Part shown: piece after piece, positions 1 to 7,461 of the stretch | Numbering within the stretch: position 1 is the stretch's first letter | Layout of the letters: each line of letters opens with the position of its first letter | NCBI GenBank assembly: GCA_030746455.1 | Contig: JASLMQ010000422.1 | Coordinates: forward strand, 1-14,490 | Source of the DNA: Candidatus Latescibacterota bacterium | GTDB taxonomy: Bacteria; Latescibacterota; UBA2968; GCA-2709665 | Direction of reading: 5' to 3' | DNA: 14,490 nt | Made by a program: the position numbers and the translations under genes | Notes under the pieces: model-generated | The model's input: only the letters and a program-made list of their open reading frames with translations | Databases searched by the model: none | Told to the model about the DNA's origin: nothing

Positions 1-1
1 G

Positions 2-946
2 GAAACCGGGCACGGATGCCGTAGCCCAGAAATATTCGAGGAGGTCGTTCCGTGGCTGGTCAGGCAGAGGAAGGAGCGATCTCCCGATCGGGTTGTACAC
101 GCCACATTCACACTGCGACACAATCGATCATACTGGGCGGCTATTGAACAGCTCGACGCGTATGATGGAAGGGCAAGCGTCGACTGTGAGGTAATGGACG
201 AGAACAGGATTGAGGTACGTACGGAGAATGTCCGCACGTTCCAGCTGTCCAATCCCGAGTCCAGGAAGATCTCCGATGTGGTGATCGATGGGAGCTCCGT
301 TGCAGACGTGAACCTCGACAGAGGTGTCCTCTTCCAGAAAGGGGAGCGAGGAGAATGGGAGAGGGGGTCTTTCGATCTCTCCGCAGAGAAGCGACGCGGG
401 GCCTCAGGGCCGATTGGGGACATGTTCCACGACGGGGTCCTCCTGGTGCCAGGCACATCCGGGACCGGATATCACACCCACGTCACCCAGGACTGCGCCC
501 AGAGGGCGGTGGGCTTCTACAGAGAGCGCAATGGAGGGGTCCACCGGGGTGGGATCATGGGGAGCAACGACGTTCGCCTTCGCGTCGTCAATGACAGCGA
601 TCTTACGGAGGCCGATCTGAAGCAATACAATCTGTTGCTCCTTGGGACACCGCGTTCCAACAGCGTCCTGAGCCGGCTAAGAGACAGGCTGCCCATCGCC
701 TTCGAGGGAGACGCGATCCGGATCTGCGACAGGACGTACACTGCCGAGGGCGCGGCGGTCTTTGCCGTGTTTCCCCATCCCGAGAATCCGGACCGTTACG
801 TGGCGGTGCACGGGGGTGACGCTCCGGATGCCATCTGCTGGGGGAGCCATCTCGATATGCATCTGCTTCCCGATTACCTGGTCTACGCCAGAGAGTCCGT
901 GATCGACTGGGGATTCTGGGACAATCGGTGGCGGGCTCCAGCCTGA
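2..946 (+). CDS. C-terminal part of a prolyl-oligopeptidase-like alpha/beta hydrolase (5' end outside window)
   Basis: The reading frame is open from the first bases of the window to TGA at 944-946, giving 314 residues with no obvious start, so this is the C-terminal portion of a longer protein. The visible N-terminal part contains TGHG followed about ten residues later by a VVPWL segment. This resembles the catalytic-His end of prolyl-oligopeptidase/dienelactone-hydrolase-type domains, and the HNRSYWAAIEQLDAY stretch that follows is typical of a beta-rich tail on such proteins. The later region (GPIGDMFHDGVLLVPGT, then NLLLLGTPRSNSVLSRL) looks like a second alpha/beta domain seen behind POP domains in environmental bacteria. 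An internal ATG at 194 has no good ribosome site and I do not take it as a start. Catalytic Ser and Asp would lie upstream. The 81-bp gap to the symporter leaves operon membership open. The family call is moderate and the substrate unknown. Confidence 0.6.
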   Translation, partial: ETGHGCRSPEIFEEVVPWLVRQRKERSPDRVVHATFTLRHNRSYWAAIEQLDAYDGRASVDCEVMDENRIEVRTENVRTFQLSNPESRKISDVVIDGSSVADVNLDRGVLFQKGERGEWERGSFDLSAEKRRGASGPIGDMFHDGVLLVPGTSGTGYHTHVTQDCAQRAVGFYRERNGGVHRGGIMGSNDVRLRVVNDSDLTEADLKQYNLLLLGTPRSNSVLSRLRDRLPIAFEGDAIRICDRTYTAEGAAVFAVFPHPENPDRYVAVHGGDAPDAICWGSHLDMHLLPDYLVYARESVIDWGFWDNRWRAPA

Positions 947-1013
947 GATCGAACGTATCGGAAGCCCAAACGAGTATTCAACATCTTCCGGTGCTCGACA
1001 TACACACCTAGAT

Positions 1014-1020
1014 AGGAGGA
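1014..1020 (+). promoter_or_regulatory. Shine-Dalgarno AGGAGGA setting the TTG start at 1028
   Basis: AGGAGGA ends 7 bases before TTG at 1028, the normal spacing. The ATG at 1021 directly abuts this site and opens a different frame with no recognisable protein, so TTG is the better start. Confidence 0.7.
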
Positions 1021-1027
1021 ATGCGTC

Positions 1028-3004
1028 TTGGATGCCAAGATAGTCTGGCTTTTCGCCTTCGTGGCAGTCTACTGGGCCTACTGCCTCTTCTGGGGCTTCA
1101 GGGGCGCTGTCCGGGCTCGTACCTCTGCCGATTACTTCGTGGCCGGACGCAGCATCGGGATCTGGGTCTTTGTGCTGGCGGCCACGGCCACCAGTTTCAG
1201 CGGCTGGACCTTTATCGGCCATCCCGGGCTCATTCTCAGGGATGGCCTTCCCTATGCGTTCGCCTCATTCTATGCCCTGACCATACCGTTCACCGGTGTC
1301 CTGTTCCTCCGGCGCCAGTGGGCCCTCGGTCGGGCCTTCGAATACATCACACCGGGCGAGATGTACACCGACTATTACGGCGGCAATGCTATGCGTCTCC
1401 TAACAGTCCTGGTGGCGTTCCTGTTCAGCGTGCCCTACCTCGGCGTTCAGCTCCGTGCATCCGGAGATCTCTTCAACGTGCTGACAGACGGCCTGGTGGG
1501 GATCGAAGTCGGCATGTTCGCCCTTTCTGCCATTGTGATGGTGTACGTTGCTGCGGGAGGCCTGAGATCTGTGGCCTACGTCGACTGTGCGCAGTGCATC
1601 CTCCTTGCACTCGGCATCGTCGCCCTCGGAAGCATTGCCATACATTTCTCGGGCGGGTGGTCCGGTTTCACGTCCGGGCTTTCCGGCTTTGTGGCAAAGG
1701 ACCTGGCCGCCGCGGAGAATCTCACGCCTGCCGGACACTCCAACATCGTGGCGATTCCCGGCGCCGTGCAATGGGTCTCGGCAGGATCGAAATCGGTCGG
1801 AGGCGTCTGGACCGGCATGATGTGCCTGACCTACATGTTCGCGCTGATGGGTATCCAGTCCTCACCGGCGTTCACCATGTGGGCCTTCTCCAACCGAACC
1901 AGCCGACCCTTCCGGTGGCAGCAGGTGGCGGCCTCCTCGATCATAATCGGGATCATTCTCTTCACCTTCACGATCTTCCAGGGGCTCGGGGGCAACATTC
2001 TGGTAGGCAGGGGAGTTCTGGCGAGCGCCAATGACAAGACCCTGGTTCCCCAGCTCATAGACCTACTCTCCTCAACGGCGCCCTGGATGGTGGGCCTGCT
2101 GGCCGTCTGTGCACTGGCCGCGATGCAGAGCACCGGTGCCGCCTATATGTCCACCTTCAGTGGGATGGTAACCCGGGATCTCTACCGCCGCTATATCTCC
2201 CCAACCGCCTCGGACAGGGTCCAGAAGCTTTGCGGTCGTCTGTTCGTCGTCATTGTGACCGTTGCCGCCCTCATCGTTGCCGCCAAGTCGACCCAGGCGA
2301 TCGTCATGCTCGGGGGGCTCGCAGTCGCCTACGGATTCCAGATGTATCCCGCTCTCATGGGTGTGTGCTACTTCCGGCGGTTGACCCGTAAAGGAGTGGT
2401 CTGGGGCCTCGTCGCCGGCCTGGTGGCGGTCACGCTGACAGACCGAACAGTCGTGCTTCTTCCAGCGGCACTGAGACTGATCACACCCGAGCACCTCGCC
2501 GCATCGATCGGGGACATGCCCTGGGGCGCATATCCGCTCACCATCCACAGTGCGGGTTGGGGCATCTTCTTCAACCTTCTCGTCACTCTCGTCGTCTCGT
2601 TCGCCCTCCCCGAAACCGGAAGAGCGCGCGATGCCAAGCAGAAGCGCCATCGCTTTCTGCAGGCCCTTTCGGGCATTCAGGAGGACCGACGGAAGTATGT
2701 CCCCCTGGCATGGCTGCTTACCGTTCTCTGGTTTGTCGTAGGATTCGGCCCGTTCGCAGTGGTGGGAAACACCCTGTTCTCGAATCCCAACCTGCCCGAC
2801 ACCTGGGGGCCCTTCGGCCTCCCCTCTCTCTGGGTCTGGCAGCTCGTGATGCTGCTGTTCGGGATCTTCGTGATGTGGTTCCTTGCGTTCTACGTGGGTC
2901 TCTCCAAACCCATACCTGTCGAGAGGGTCGAGGAGGTCAGGAAGGCGCACTATCCCGAGGATGAAGCCGCGCAGGTCGCGGGAGACTCCGGCGGACAGCA
3001 GTGA
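1028..3004 (+). CDS. Sodium:solute symporter (SSS family)
   Basis: A 658-residue inner-membrane protein with about 13 hydrophobic segments, expected to import an organic solute with Na+. The N-terminal YFVAGRSIGIW, the ATATSFSGWTFIGHPG segment (about residues 52-67) and AAGGLRSVAYVDCAQ (175-189) match the conserved core of the SSS family (PutP/PanF/SGLT type, TC 2.A.21). The protein is longer than PutP or PanF (about 480-500) because of extra C-terminal membrane segments (about 555-645) and a charged tail. Start TTG is chosen for its strong ribosome site; it gives MDAKIVWLFAF, running straight into the first membrane helix. Substrate cannot be read from sequence. The ferredoxin-type gene begins 45 bp downstream, so this transporter probably feeds the enzymes encoded next to it. 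Family call is secure, substrate open. Confidence 0.93.
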   Translation: MDAKIVWLFAFVAVYWAYCLFWGFRGAVRARTSADYFVAGRSIGIWVFVLAATATSFSGWTFIGHPGLILRDGLPYAFASFYALTIPFTGVLFLRRQWALGRAFEYITPGEMYTDYYGGNAMRLLTVLVAFLFSVPYLGVQLRASGDLFNVLTDGLVGIEVGMFALSAIVMVYVAAGGLRSVAYVDCAQCILLALGIVALGSIAIHFSGGWSGFTSGLSGFVAKDLAAAENLTPAGHSNIVAIPGAVQWVSAGSKSVGGVWTGMMCLTYMFALMGIQSSPAFTMWAFSNRTSRPFRWQQVAASSIIIGIILFTFTIFQGLGGNILVGRGVLASANDKTLVPQLIDLLSSTAPWMVGLLAVCALAAMQSTGAAYMSTFSGMVTRDLYRRYISPTASDRVQKLCGRLFVVIVTVAALIVAAKSTQAIVMLGGLAVAYGFQMYPALMGVCYFRRLTRKGVVWGLVAGLVAVTLTDRTVVLLPAALRLITPEHLAASIGDMPWGAYPLTIHSAGWGIFFNLLVTLVVSFALPETGRARDAKQKRHRFLQALSGIQEDRRKYVPLAWLLTVLWFVVGFGPFAVVGNTLFSNPNLPDTWGPFGLPSLWVWQLVMLLFGIFVMWFLAFYVGLSKPIPVERVEEVRKAHYPEDEAAQVAGDSGGQQ

Positions 3005-3049
3005 TGCGCGAACCGCGGGTCTGTCTTCAGTAGCCTGGGAGAGTGATCC

Positions 3050-3859
3050 ATGCTCGTCAATGACAACCTGTGTGTGGGGTGCGGGAACTGCGTTGCGCTG
3101 TGCCCGATGGGCTCCATATCGATCGGGACGAGTCTGCGCGCCAGCATCGACCAGGACGACTGCGTGGAATGCGGGGTGTGCGAGCGCACACTCCGCAAAG
3201 AACGTCTCAACCCCGCCGTGGTGCGGCTGGTGCGGAAGCTGTTGACGAAGATGCACCTGCGCTATATGCCGCCTCTGGACGTCTGCCCCACCAGCGCGCT
3301 GGTCGTGCCAGAGCTCGAGTGGCCCAGAACGCTGCGGCGGGAGTTCAGCGATCCGCTGGCGGTTCACGCCGCAACCGGCGTGGGGGGCAGGGGCACCGAG
3401 GAGATCAAGACCAACGACGTGACCGGTCGGCTGGGGGAGGACGACGTGGGCTTTGTGGTGGAGCTGGGTAGACCCGGTACGGGCGCATATTTCGTCGAGA
3501 TCGAGCGGATGGCCATGGCCCTTTCGGAGCTCGACGTCACGTTCCAGGAGGGCAACCCCCTCACCCATCTGATGAGCGATCCCGCAACCGGCAAGCTCAA
3601 GGACGACGTGCTTGGAGAGAAGGTGATGTCGGCCATCATCGAGCTAAAGACGACGGTCGACCGCATCCCGGATGTGCTGAACACCGTGGAGCGCGTCAGC
3701 CGGGAGATCGACACAGTGGTGAGCGCAGGCGTTGCCAGCAAGTGCCTCCCCGACGGATCGATTCCCCACGCGCAATGGGTTGTCGACGCCGGTTTCTCGC
3801 TGTCTCAGAACGGGAAGACCAATCTCGGACTGGGTCGTGCGACCAACGTGAGCGGATAG
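3050..3859 (+). CDS. N-terminal 2[4Fe-4S] ferredoxin-domain protein with uncharacterised C-terminal domain
   Basis: 269 residues. Residues 1-20 hold a complete first cluster motif, C8-x2-C11-x2-C14-x3-C18-P. The second motif starts with C38-x2-C41-x2-C44, but its last cysteine is most likely C79-P80, leaving a 34-residue insert (basic, predicted helical) where ordinary ferredoxins have three residues. The region after residue 110 starts with GRGTEEIKTNDVTGR and GFVVELGRPGTGAYF and continues with alternating strand/helix character. It matches no family I can name; a lone C232 is also present. A GGGAGAG ribosome site precedes ATG 3050. The gene sits 45 bp after the symporter and 12 bp before the next gene, so co-expression with both is likely. 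I infer an electron-transfer role, perhaps serving the adjacent Cys-containing protein; this is not established. No signal peptide, so cytoplasmic. Confidence 0.85.
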   Translation: MLVNDNLCVGCGNCVALCPMGSISIGTSLRASIDQDDCVECGVCERTLRKERLNPAVVRLVRKLLTKMHLRYMPPLDVCPTSALVVPELEWPRTLRREFSDPLAVHAATGVGGRGTEEIKTNDVTGRLGEDDVGFVVELGRPGTGAYFVEIERMAMALSELDVTFQEGNPLTHLMSDPATGKLKDDVLGEKVMSAIIELKTTVDRIPDVLNTVERVSREIDTVVSAGVASKCLPDGSIPHAQWVVDAGFSLSQNGKTNLGLGRATNVSG

Positions 3860-3871
3860 GGAGACGCGGCA

Positions 3872-4564
3872 ATGACCAACACATTGCACCGACAGGGGTC
3901 GCCCGAGAGCCTGAGGCGGGACTACGTGGTCTTCTCGACGGTGGCAAACGGGCACAACGACCAGGGCGCGGAGGAGAAGAAGCGAGAATTCCTGCGCATG
4001 GCCGCCAGACACGGACCGGTCAACACGGCGATCGTGCAGGAGCCGGAAGTGGTGAACGAGGGGGCGAAGTGGGTCTGGAACTCTCTGGCCCCGCCGACGG
4101 TGGCGGTGGACCAGGCCCTCGAGAAGTTCACCGGCTCGGCCCACGCCACGGCGACCTTCGACAACCTCGATGCGGTGCGGGGTTTCGTGGAGGAGCTGAT
4201 CCGGGCGGACATGGGGATCTCGATCAACATCAGCGGGCCGCTCGACGAGGTGGGAAGCTGCTGCCGGGAGCTGGGACGGAAGCGACACAGCGCCGAGCAT
4301 TCCCTGGGCGTGTTCGGGAAGAAGGAGCGCCTGCCATCGAATCAGGTGCTGGAGATCAGTACGATGTGCGGGCACGGCATGGTCGCCTTCGGTCTCATCA
4401 CCAAGATTATTGACTACATCCGGCTTGGGATTCTCACGCCGGAGGAGGGGGCCGCCTATCTGGCTCGACCGTGTACGTGCGGCGCCTTCAACCCGAGCCG
4501 GGCAGCCGAGCTGCTCGAGAGCGCACACGTCGAGGGAGGTGGTTCACCATCGGCTCCGAGCTGA
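3872..4564 (+). CDS. Conserved-looking cysteine-containing protein of unknown function, partner of the ferredoxin protein
   Basis: 230 residues, not recognised. It has no signal peptide or membrane segment. Features that look functional are a CC pair (C130-C131) after SINISGPLDEVGS, TMCGHGMVAFG (C166, H168) and RPCTCGAFNPSR (C201, C203). This clustering of Cys, His and Gly suggests a metal or Fe-S site or redox-active thiols; that is inference. The last ten residues are a low-complexity GGGSPSAPS tail. The start ATG at 3872 follows a GGGAGACG stretch and lies 12 bp after the ferredoxin gene. Its 3' end overlaps the start proposed for the SDR gene by 16 bp, indicating translational coupling. 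The ferredoxin and this protein most likely work together, with electrons passing from the clusters to a reaction here. Existence of the gene is well supported; function is open. Confidence 0.82.
   Translation: MTNTLHRQGSPESLRRDYVVFSTVANGHNDQGAEEKKREFLRMAARHGPVNTAIVQEPEVVNEGAKWVWNSLAPPTVAVDQALEKFTGSAHATATFDNLDAVRGFVEELIRADMGISINISGPLDEVGSCCRELGRKRHSAEHSLGVFGKKERLPSNQVLEISTMCGHGMVAFGLITKIIDYIRLGILTPEEGAAYLARPCTCGAFNPSRAAELLESAHVEGGGSPSAPS
4534..4539 (+). promoter_or_regulatory. Shine-Dalgarno GGGAGG upstream of an apparent ATC start
   Basis: GGGAGG lies inside the 3' end of the preceding gene and is 9 bases from the in-frame ATC at 4549. No ATG, GTG or TTG lies in the SDR frame at usable distance, so this site is the main evidence for the unusual start. 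Confidence 0.5.
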
Positions 4565-5382
4565 ACCCTTTCGCATCGTTTACACCCGGGCTCTTTGACG
4601 GGAAGACGGCTCTCGTGACCGGCGGGGGGCGAGGGATCGGCAAGCAGATCGCCCTGGCCTTCGCGCGCCTGGGCGCCAACGTGGTCATCGCAAGCCGCAA
4701 GCAGGTAAACCTGGACCCGACGTCGAAGGAGATCGAGGACACGGGTGCTAGCGTGCTGGCGGTGCCGACCAACATCCGCGAGACCTCAGAGGTCGAGGCC
4801 CTGCTCGAGAAGACGGTTGAGCGCTTCGGGACCGTGGACTACCTGATCAACAACGCGGGCGGCCAGTTCCCCGCGCGCCCGACGGCAATCAGCGACAACG
4901 GATGGCGGGCCGTGATCGACCTGAACCTGAACGGGACGTGGAACATGTGCAGCCGAGTCGGCCCGCACATGGCCGAGCGAGGAACCGGCGCCATCGTCAA
5001 TGTCGTGCACATCTACTCGTTTGAGCGGGGCGCGGCGCCCTTTGCGCACTCCGGTGCAGCCCGTGCGGGTGTGGTGAACCTGACAAAGACCCTGGCGTAT
5101 CACTGGGCTCGACACGGCCTGACCGTCAATGCGCTCGCCCCGGGGTTCGTCGCCACCGAGGGCCTGCAGGAGGAGTTCGGTCACCTGGATCAAGAGGACT
5201 TCGAATCGGCCGCGTTGAAGGACATTCCCACGCACCGACTGGCCGACCCTGACGAGATCGCGGCGGTGACGGTCTTCCTGTGTTCCCCCGCTGCGAGGTA
5301 CATCAACGGCACTACGATCGTGGCCGACGGGGGGTTGTCCCTGGACAACTGGACGCCGTGGCTCGACCCGGAGGAGCTCTAG
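4549..5382 (+). CDS. Short-chain dehydrogenase/reductase, enoyl/dienoyl-CoA-reductase-like
   Basis: From the ATC at 4549 the product is 277 residues, a normal SDR length. It has the NAD(P)-binding TGGGRGIG (24-31), NNAG (101-104), a GAIVNV strand (147-152) and the C-terminal APGF, YINGTTIVADGG block. The active-site helix reads HSGAARAGVVNLTKTLA (167-183). This is the pattern of the trans-2-enoyl-CoA/2,4-dienoyl-CoA reductase branch (PECR/DECR-like), not the classical YxxxK; residues aligned with the classical Tyr and Lys are Ser168 and Arg172. From memory PECR has a Tyr where Val176 stands here. The upstream GTG at 4471 would add 26 residues unlike SDRs and has no ribosome site. Likely an NAD(P)H-linked oxidoreductase acting on a CoA ester or similar compound, coupled to the preceding genes and possibly to the acyl-CoA synthetase downstream. 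The fold is certain, the substrate inferred. Confidence 0.88.
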   Translation: MGSELNPFASFTPGLFDGKTALVTGGGRGIGKQIALAFARLGANVVIASRKQVNLDPTSKEIEDTGASVLAVPTNIRETSEVEALLEKTVERFGTVDYLINNAGGQFPARPTAISDNGWRAVIDLNLNGTWNMCSRVGPHMAERGTGAIVNVVHIYSFERGAAPFAHSGAARAGVVNLTKTLAYHWARHGLTVNALAPGFVATEGLQEEFGHLDQEDFESAALKDIPTHRLADPDEIAAVTVFLCSPAARYINGTTIVADGGLSLDNWTPWLDPEEL

Positions 5383-5390
5383 AGCCGCGA

Positions 5391-5443
5391 CCCCACAGAG
5401 GAGAAGAGAAGGGTAGGACAATAGACCACAGAGAGCGCAGAGG
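5391..5443 (+). repeat. Degenerate CRCAGAG phrase repeat, block 1
   Basis: The 297-bp gap after the SDR gene is purine-rich and contains no gene I can support. It carries CCCCACAGAGGAGAAG at 5391 and ACCACAGAGAGCGCAGAGG at 5425-5443, both built on the heptamer C(A/G)CAGAG. A further block lies at 5537. I recall similar phrases from intergenic DNA of many environmental bacteria; no function is known to me. Confidence 0.5.
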
Positions 5444-5536
5444 AAGGCGGGGAAGGAAGGGGAGAGGCCCGGGTAGGGCAGAAGCTGGACCTCGAGAACG
5501 AGACTGCGTGCTCGGGCCGGACCAGAAGCAGTTCTC

Positions 5537-5563
5537 CCGCAGAGTCGCGGAACGCAGAGATGG
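5537..5563 (+). repeat. Degenerate CRCAGAG phrase repeat, block 2
   Basis: CCGCAGAG at 5537-5544 and AACGCAGAGATGG at 5551-5563 repeat the CRCAGAG core seen at 5391-5443 in the same gap, in the same orientation. Confidence 0.5.
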
Positions 5564-5679
5564 ACCGAAGGAGCCATTCCGAGGTTGGCCGATGGCCGGC
5601 GGTGTTGCCACGATTCGGTAGGTCCAGCGGAAGCCGAGGTCCGTGTCTTTGAGGAGATCCTTCGTGGGATGGTGATCGT

Positions 5680-7323
5680 ATGCTTGAGCGGAGAGAGACA
5701 TACGATGACGTCCAGCGGTCGTTCGAGTGGCGAGTGCCCGAGTTCTACAACATCGGGATCGACATCTGTGACAGGTGGGCGCACCAGCGATACCGTCTGG
5801 CGCTGATCTACGAAGACGAGAACGGCCAGGTGCAGAAGTACACGTTCTGGGACCTGAAGCGGCTTTCGGACAGGCTGGCCAATGCGCTCCGGGCCAGTGG
5901 AATCGGCCAGGGGGATCGGGTAGGCATCCTGCTCCCTCAGTGTCCGGAGACGGCGATCGCCCACATCGCCGTGTACAAGGTCGGCGCGATCGCGGTTCCC
6001 CTGTTCACCCTGTTCGGGATCGATGCACTCGAGTACCGACTGGGGAACAGCGAGGCGAAGGCGATCGTCACGGATGGGGCCAATCTGGACAAGATCCAGG
6101 AGATCCGGGCAGGGTTGCCTCTTCTCGAGGCCATCCTCCTGACGCAGGGGGGCGCGGTCGACAGCACGATCGATTTCTGGGATTCGATCCAGAGCGCCTC
6201 GCATCGGTTCGACCCGGTGTTCACCCGGGCCAACGATCCTGCCCTCATCATCTACACCTCGGGGACCACTGAGCCGCCGAAGGGAGCCCTGCATGCCCAT
6301 CGTGTGCTTCTGGGCCACCTTCCCGGGGTGGAGCTGCCCCACAACTTCCTGCCCAGGGAGGACGACCTGTTCTGGACCCCGGCGGACTGGGCTTGGATCG
6401 GCGGGCTGATCGATGTCCTCTTCCCCAGCCTGCACCACGGGATCCCCGTGGTCGCTCACCGTGCGCGCAAATTCGATCCCGAGGCGGCGTTCGAGTTCAT
6501 CGCCAGGTACGGGATCCGGAACGCCTTCATGCCTCCCACGGCGCTGAAGCTGATGCGGCAGGTGGAAGATCCCCGGACCCGTCACGACTACGAGATGCGA
6601 AGCATAGGAAGCGGAGGCGAAACGCTGGGCGCGGAGCTGCTGGACTGGGGCAAGGAGACGATGGGGGTGGTGATCAACGAGTTCTACGGCCAGACGGAGG
6701 CGAACCTGCTCGTGTCGAATTGCGCCGAGATCATGGAGGTCAGGCCCGGGTCCATGGGTCGGGCCGTGCCCGGGCACACGGTGGAGGTGGTGAACGAGGC
6801 GGGGGAGGCCGTGGCTCCGGGTACGGTCGGCGAGGTGGCCGTGAAGCGTCCGGATCCGGTGATGTTCCTGGAATACTGGAAGAACCCCGATGCGACGGAG
6901 GGCAAGTTCGTCGGAGACTGGTGTCTGACCGGCGACCAGGCCCGGAAGGACGAGGACGGATACTTTTGGTTCGTGGGACGGACCGATGATGTGATCACGA
7001 GCGCGGGCTACCGAATGGGTCCAGCCGAGATCGAGGACTGCCTGATGAAGCACCCGGCGGTGGGCGTGGCTGCCGTGATCGGAAAGCCGGACGAGTTGCG
7101 GACGCAGATCGTGAAGGCTTTCGTCGTCCCGGGTCCGGGTGTCACGCCGACTCGGGAACTGGAGGACGAGATCAAGACGTTCGTGAAGGTCAGATTGGCG
7201 GCACACGAGTATCCGAGAGAGGTGGAGTTCGTGGAGGCGCTGCCGATGACGGCGACGGGGAAGATCATGAGAAGAGAGCTCAGGGACAGAGAGACCGAGA
7301 AGGGCGGTAGAGAGGACGACTGA
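5680..7323 (+). CDS. AMP-forming acyl-CoA synthetase (medium-chain/acetyl-CoA synthetase-like)
   Basis: 547 residues of the ANL adenylate-forming superfamily, which makes acyl-AMP from a carboxylate and ATP and then transfers the acyl group to CoA. Motifs in order: YTSGTTEPPKGAL phosphate-binding loop (192-204), EFYGQTEANL (334-343), TGD (417-419), the GRTDDVITSAGYRMGPAEIE hinge (433-452), and MTATGKIMRREL with the catalytic lysine K528. The loop normally reads TSGTTGxPKG; residue 198 is Glu instead of Gly. The overall pattern, including the ADWAWIGGL stretch, is close to ACSM/acetyl-CoA synthetase-type enzymes, so a short to medium or aromatic acid is likely. ATG 5680 is the first start after an in-frame TGA at 5650; the nearest purine-rich site, GAGGAG at 5651, is rather far. 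It follows the SDR after 297 bp and probably supplies a CoA thioester to that pathway. Confidence 0.92.
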   Translation: MLERRETYDDVQRSFEWRVPEFYNIGIDICDRWAHQRYRLALIYEDENGQVQKYTFWDLKRLSDRLANALRASGIGQGDRVGILLPQCPETAIAHIAVYKVGAIAVPLFTLFGIDALEYRLGNSEAKAIVTDGANLDKIQEIRAGLPLLEAILLTQGGAVDSTIDFWDSIQSASHRFDPVFTRANDPALIIYTSGTTEPPKGALHAHRVLLGHLPGVELPHNFLPREDDLFWTPADWAWIGGLIDVLFPSLHHGIPVVAHRARKFDPEAAFEFIARYGIRNAFMPPTALKLMRQVEDPRTRHDYEMRSIGSGGETLGAELLDWGKETMGVVINEFYGQTEANLLVSNCAEIMEVRPGSMGRAVPGHTVEVVNEAGEAVAPGTVGEVAVKRPDPVMFLEYWKNPDATEGKFVGDWCLTGDQARKDEDGYFWFVGRTDDVITSAGYRMGPAEIEDCLMKHPAVGVAAVIGKPDELRTQIVKAFVVPGPGVTPTRELEDEIKTFVKVRLAAHEYPREVEFVEALPMTATGKIMRRELRDRETEKGGREDD

Positions 7324-7344
7324 GTAGCGGGGAGGCAGAGAGGC

Positions 7345-7370
7345 ATTGAGAATTGAGGACTTGGGAATTG
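7345..7370 (+). repeat. AATTGAG-type AT-rich phrase repeat
   Basis: In the 138-bp gap after the acyl-CoA synthetase, ATTGAG, AATTGAGGA and CTTGGGAATTG follow one another. This makes an A/T-rich, degenerate tandem island in otherwise GC-rich DNA. It is a different phrase from those in the other gaps. No gene or clear promoter is seen in this gap. Confidence 0.4.
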
Positions 7371-7461
7371 TCGCACGAGCTCTGGAGGAGATCTCAGGGC
7401 CCGGCAGGCCAGCGCTGAGTTGGGTGGACAGTACAAACCCCAGGACCATTTGGAGGAGAGG

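Noticed and set aside
966..1010. Possible promoter before the symporter (TTCAAC ... TACACA)
   Set aside because: Poor matches to consensus with 18-base spacing; not distinguishable from chance.
1021..2034. ATG-started frame beginning at the symporter ribosome site
   Set aside because: ATG 1021 touches the Shine-Dalgarno sequence, and the translation is Arg/Gly/His-rich without motifs. The overlapping TTG frame encodes a clear SSS symporter.
2072..3568. 498-codon open frame on the - strand
   Set aside because: Antisense to the symporter and ferredoxin genes, with low-complexity His/Glu/Gly-rich translation and no recognisable motif.
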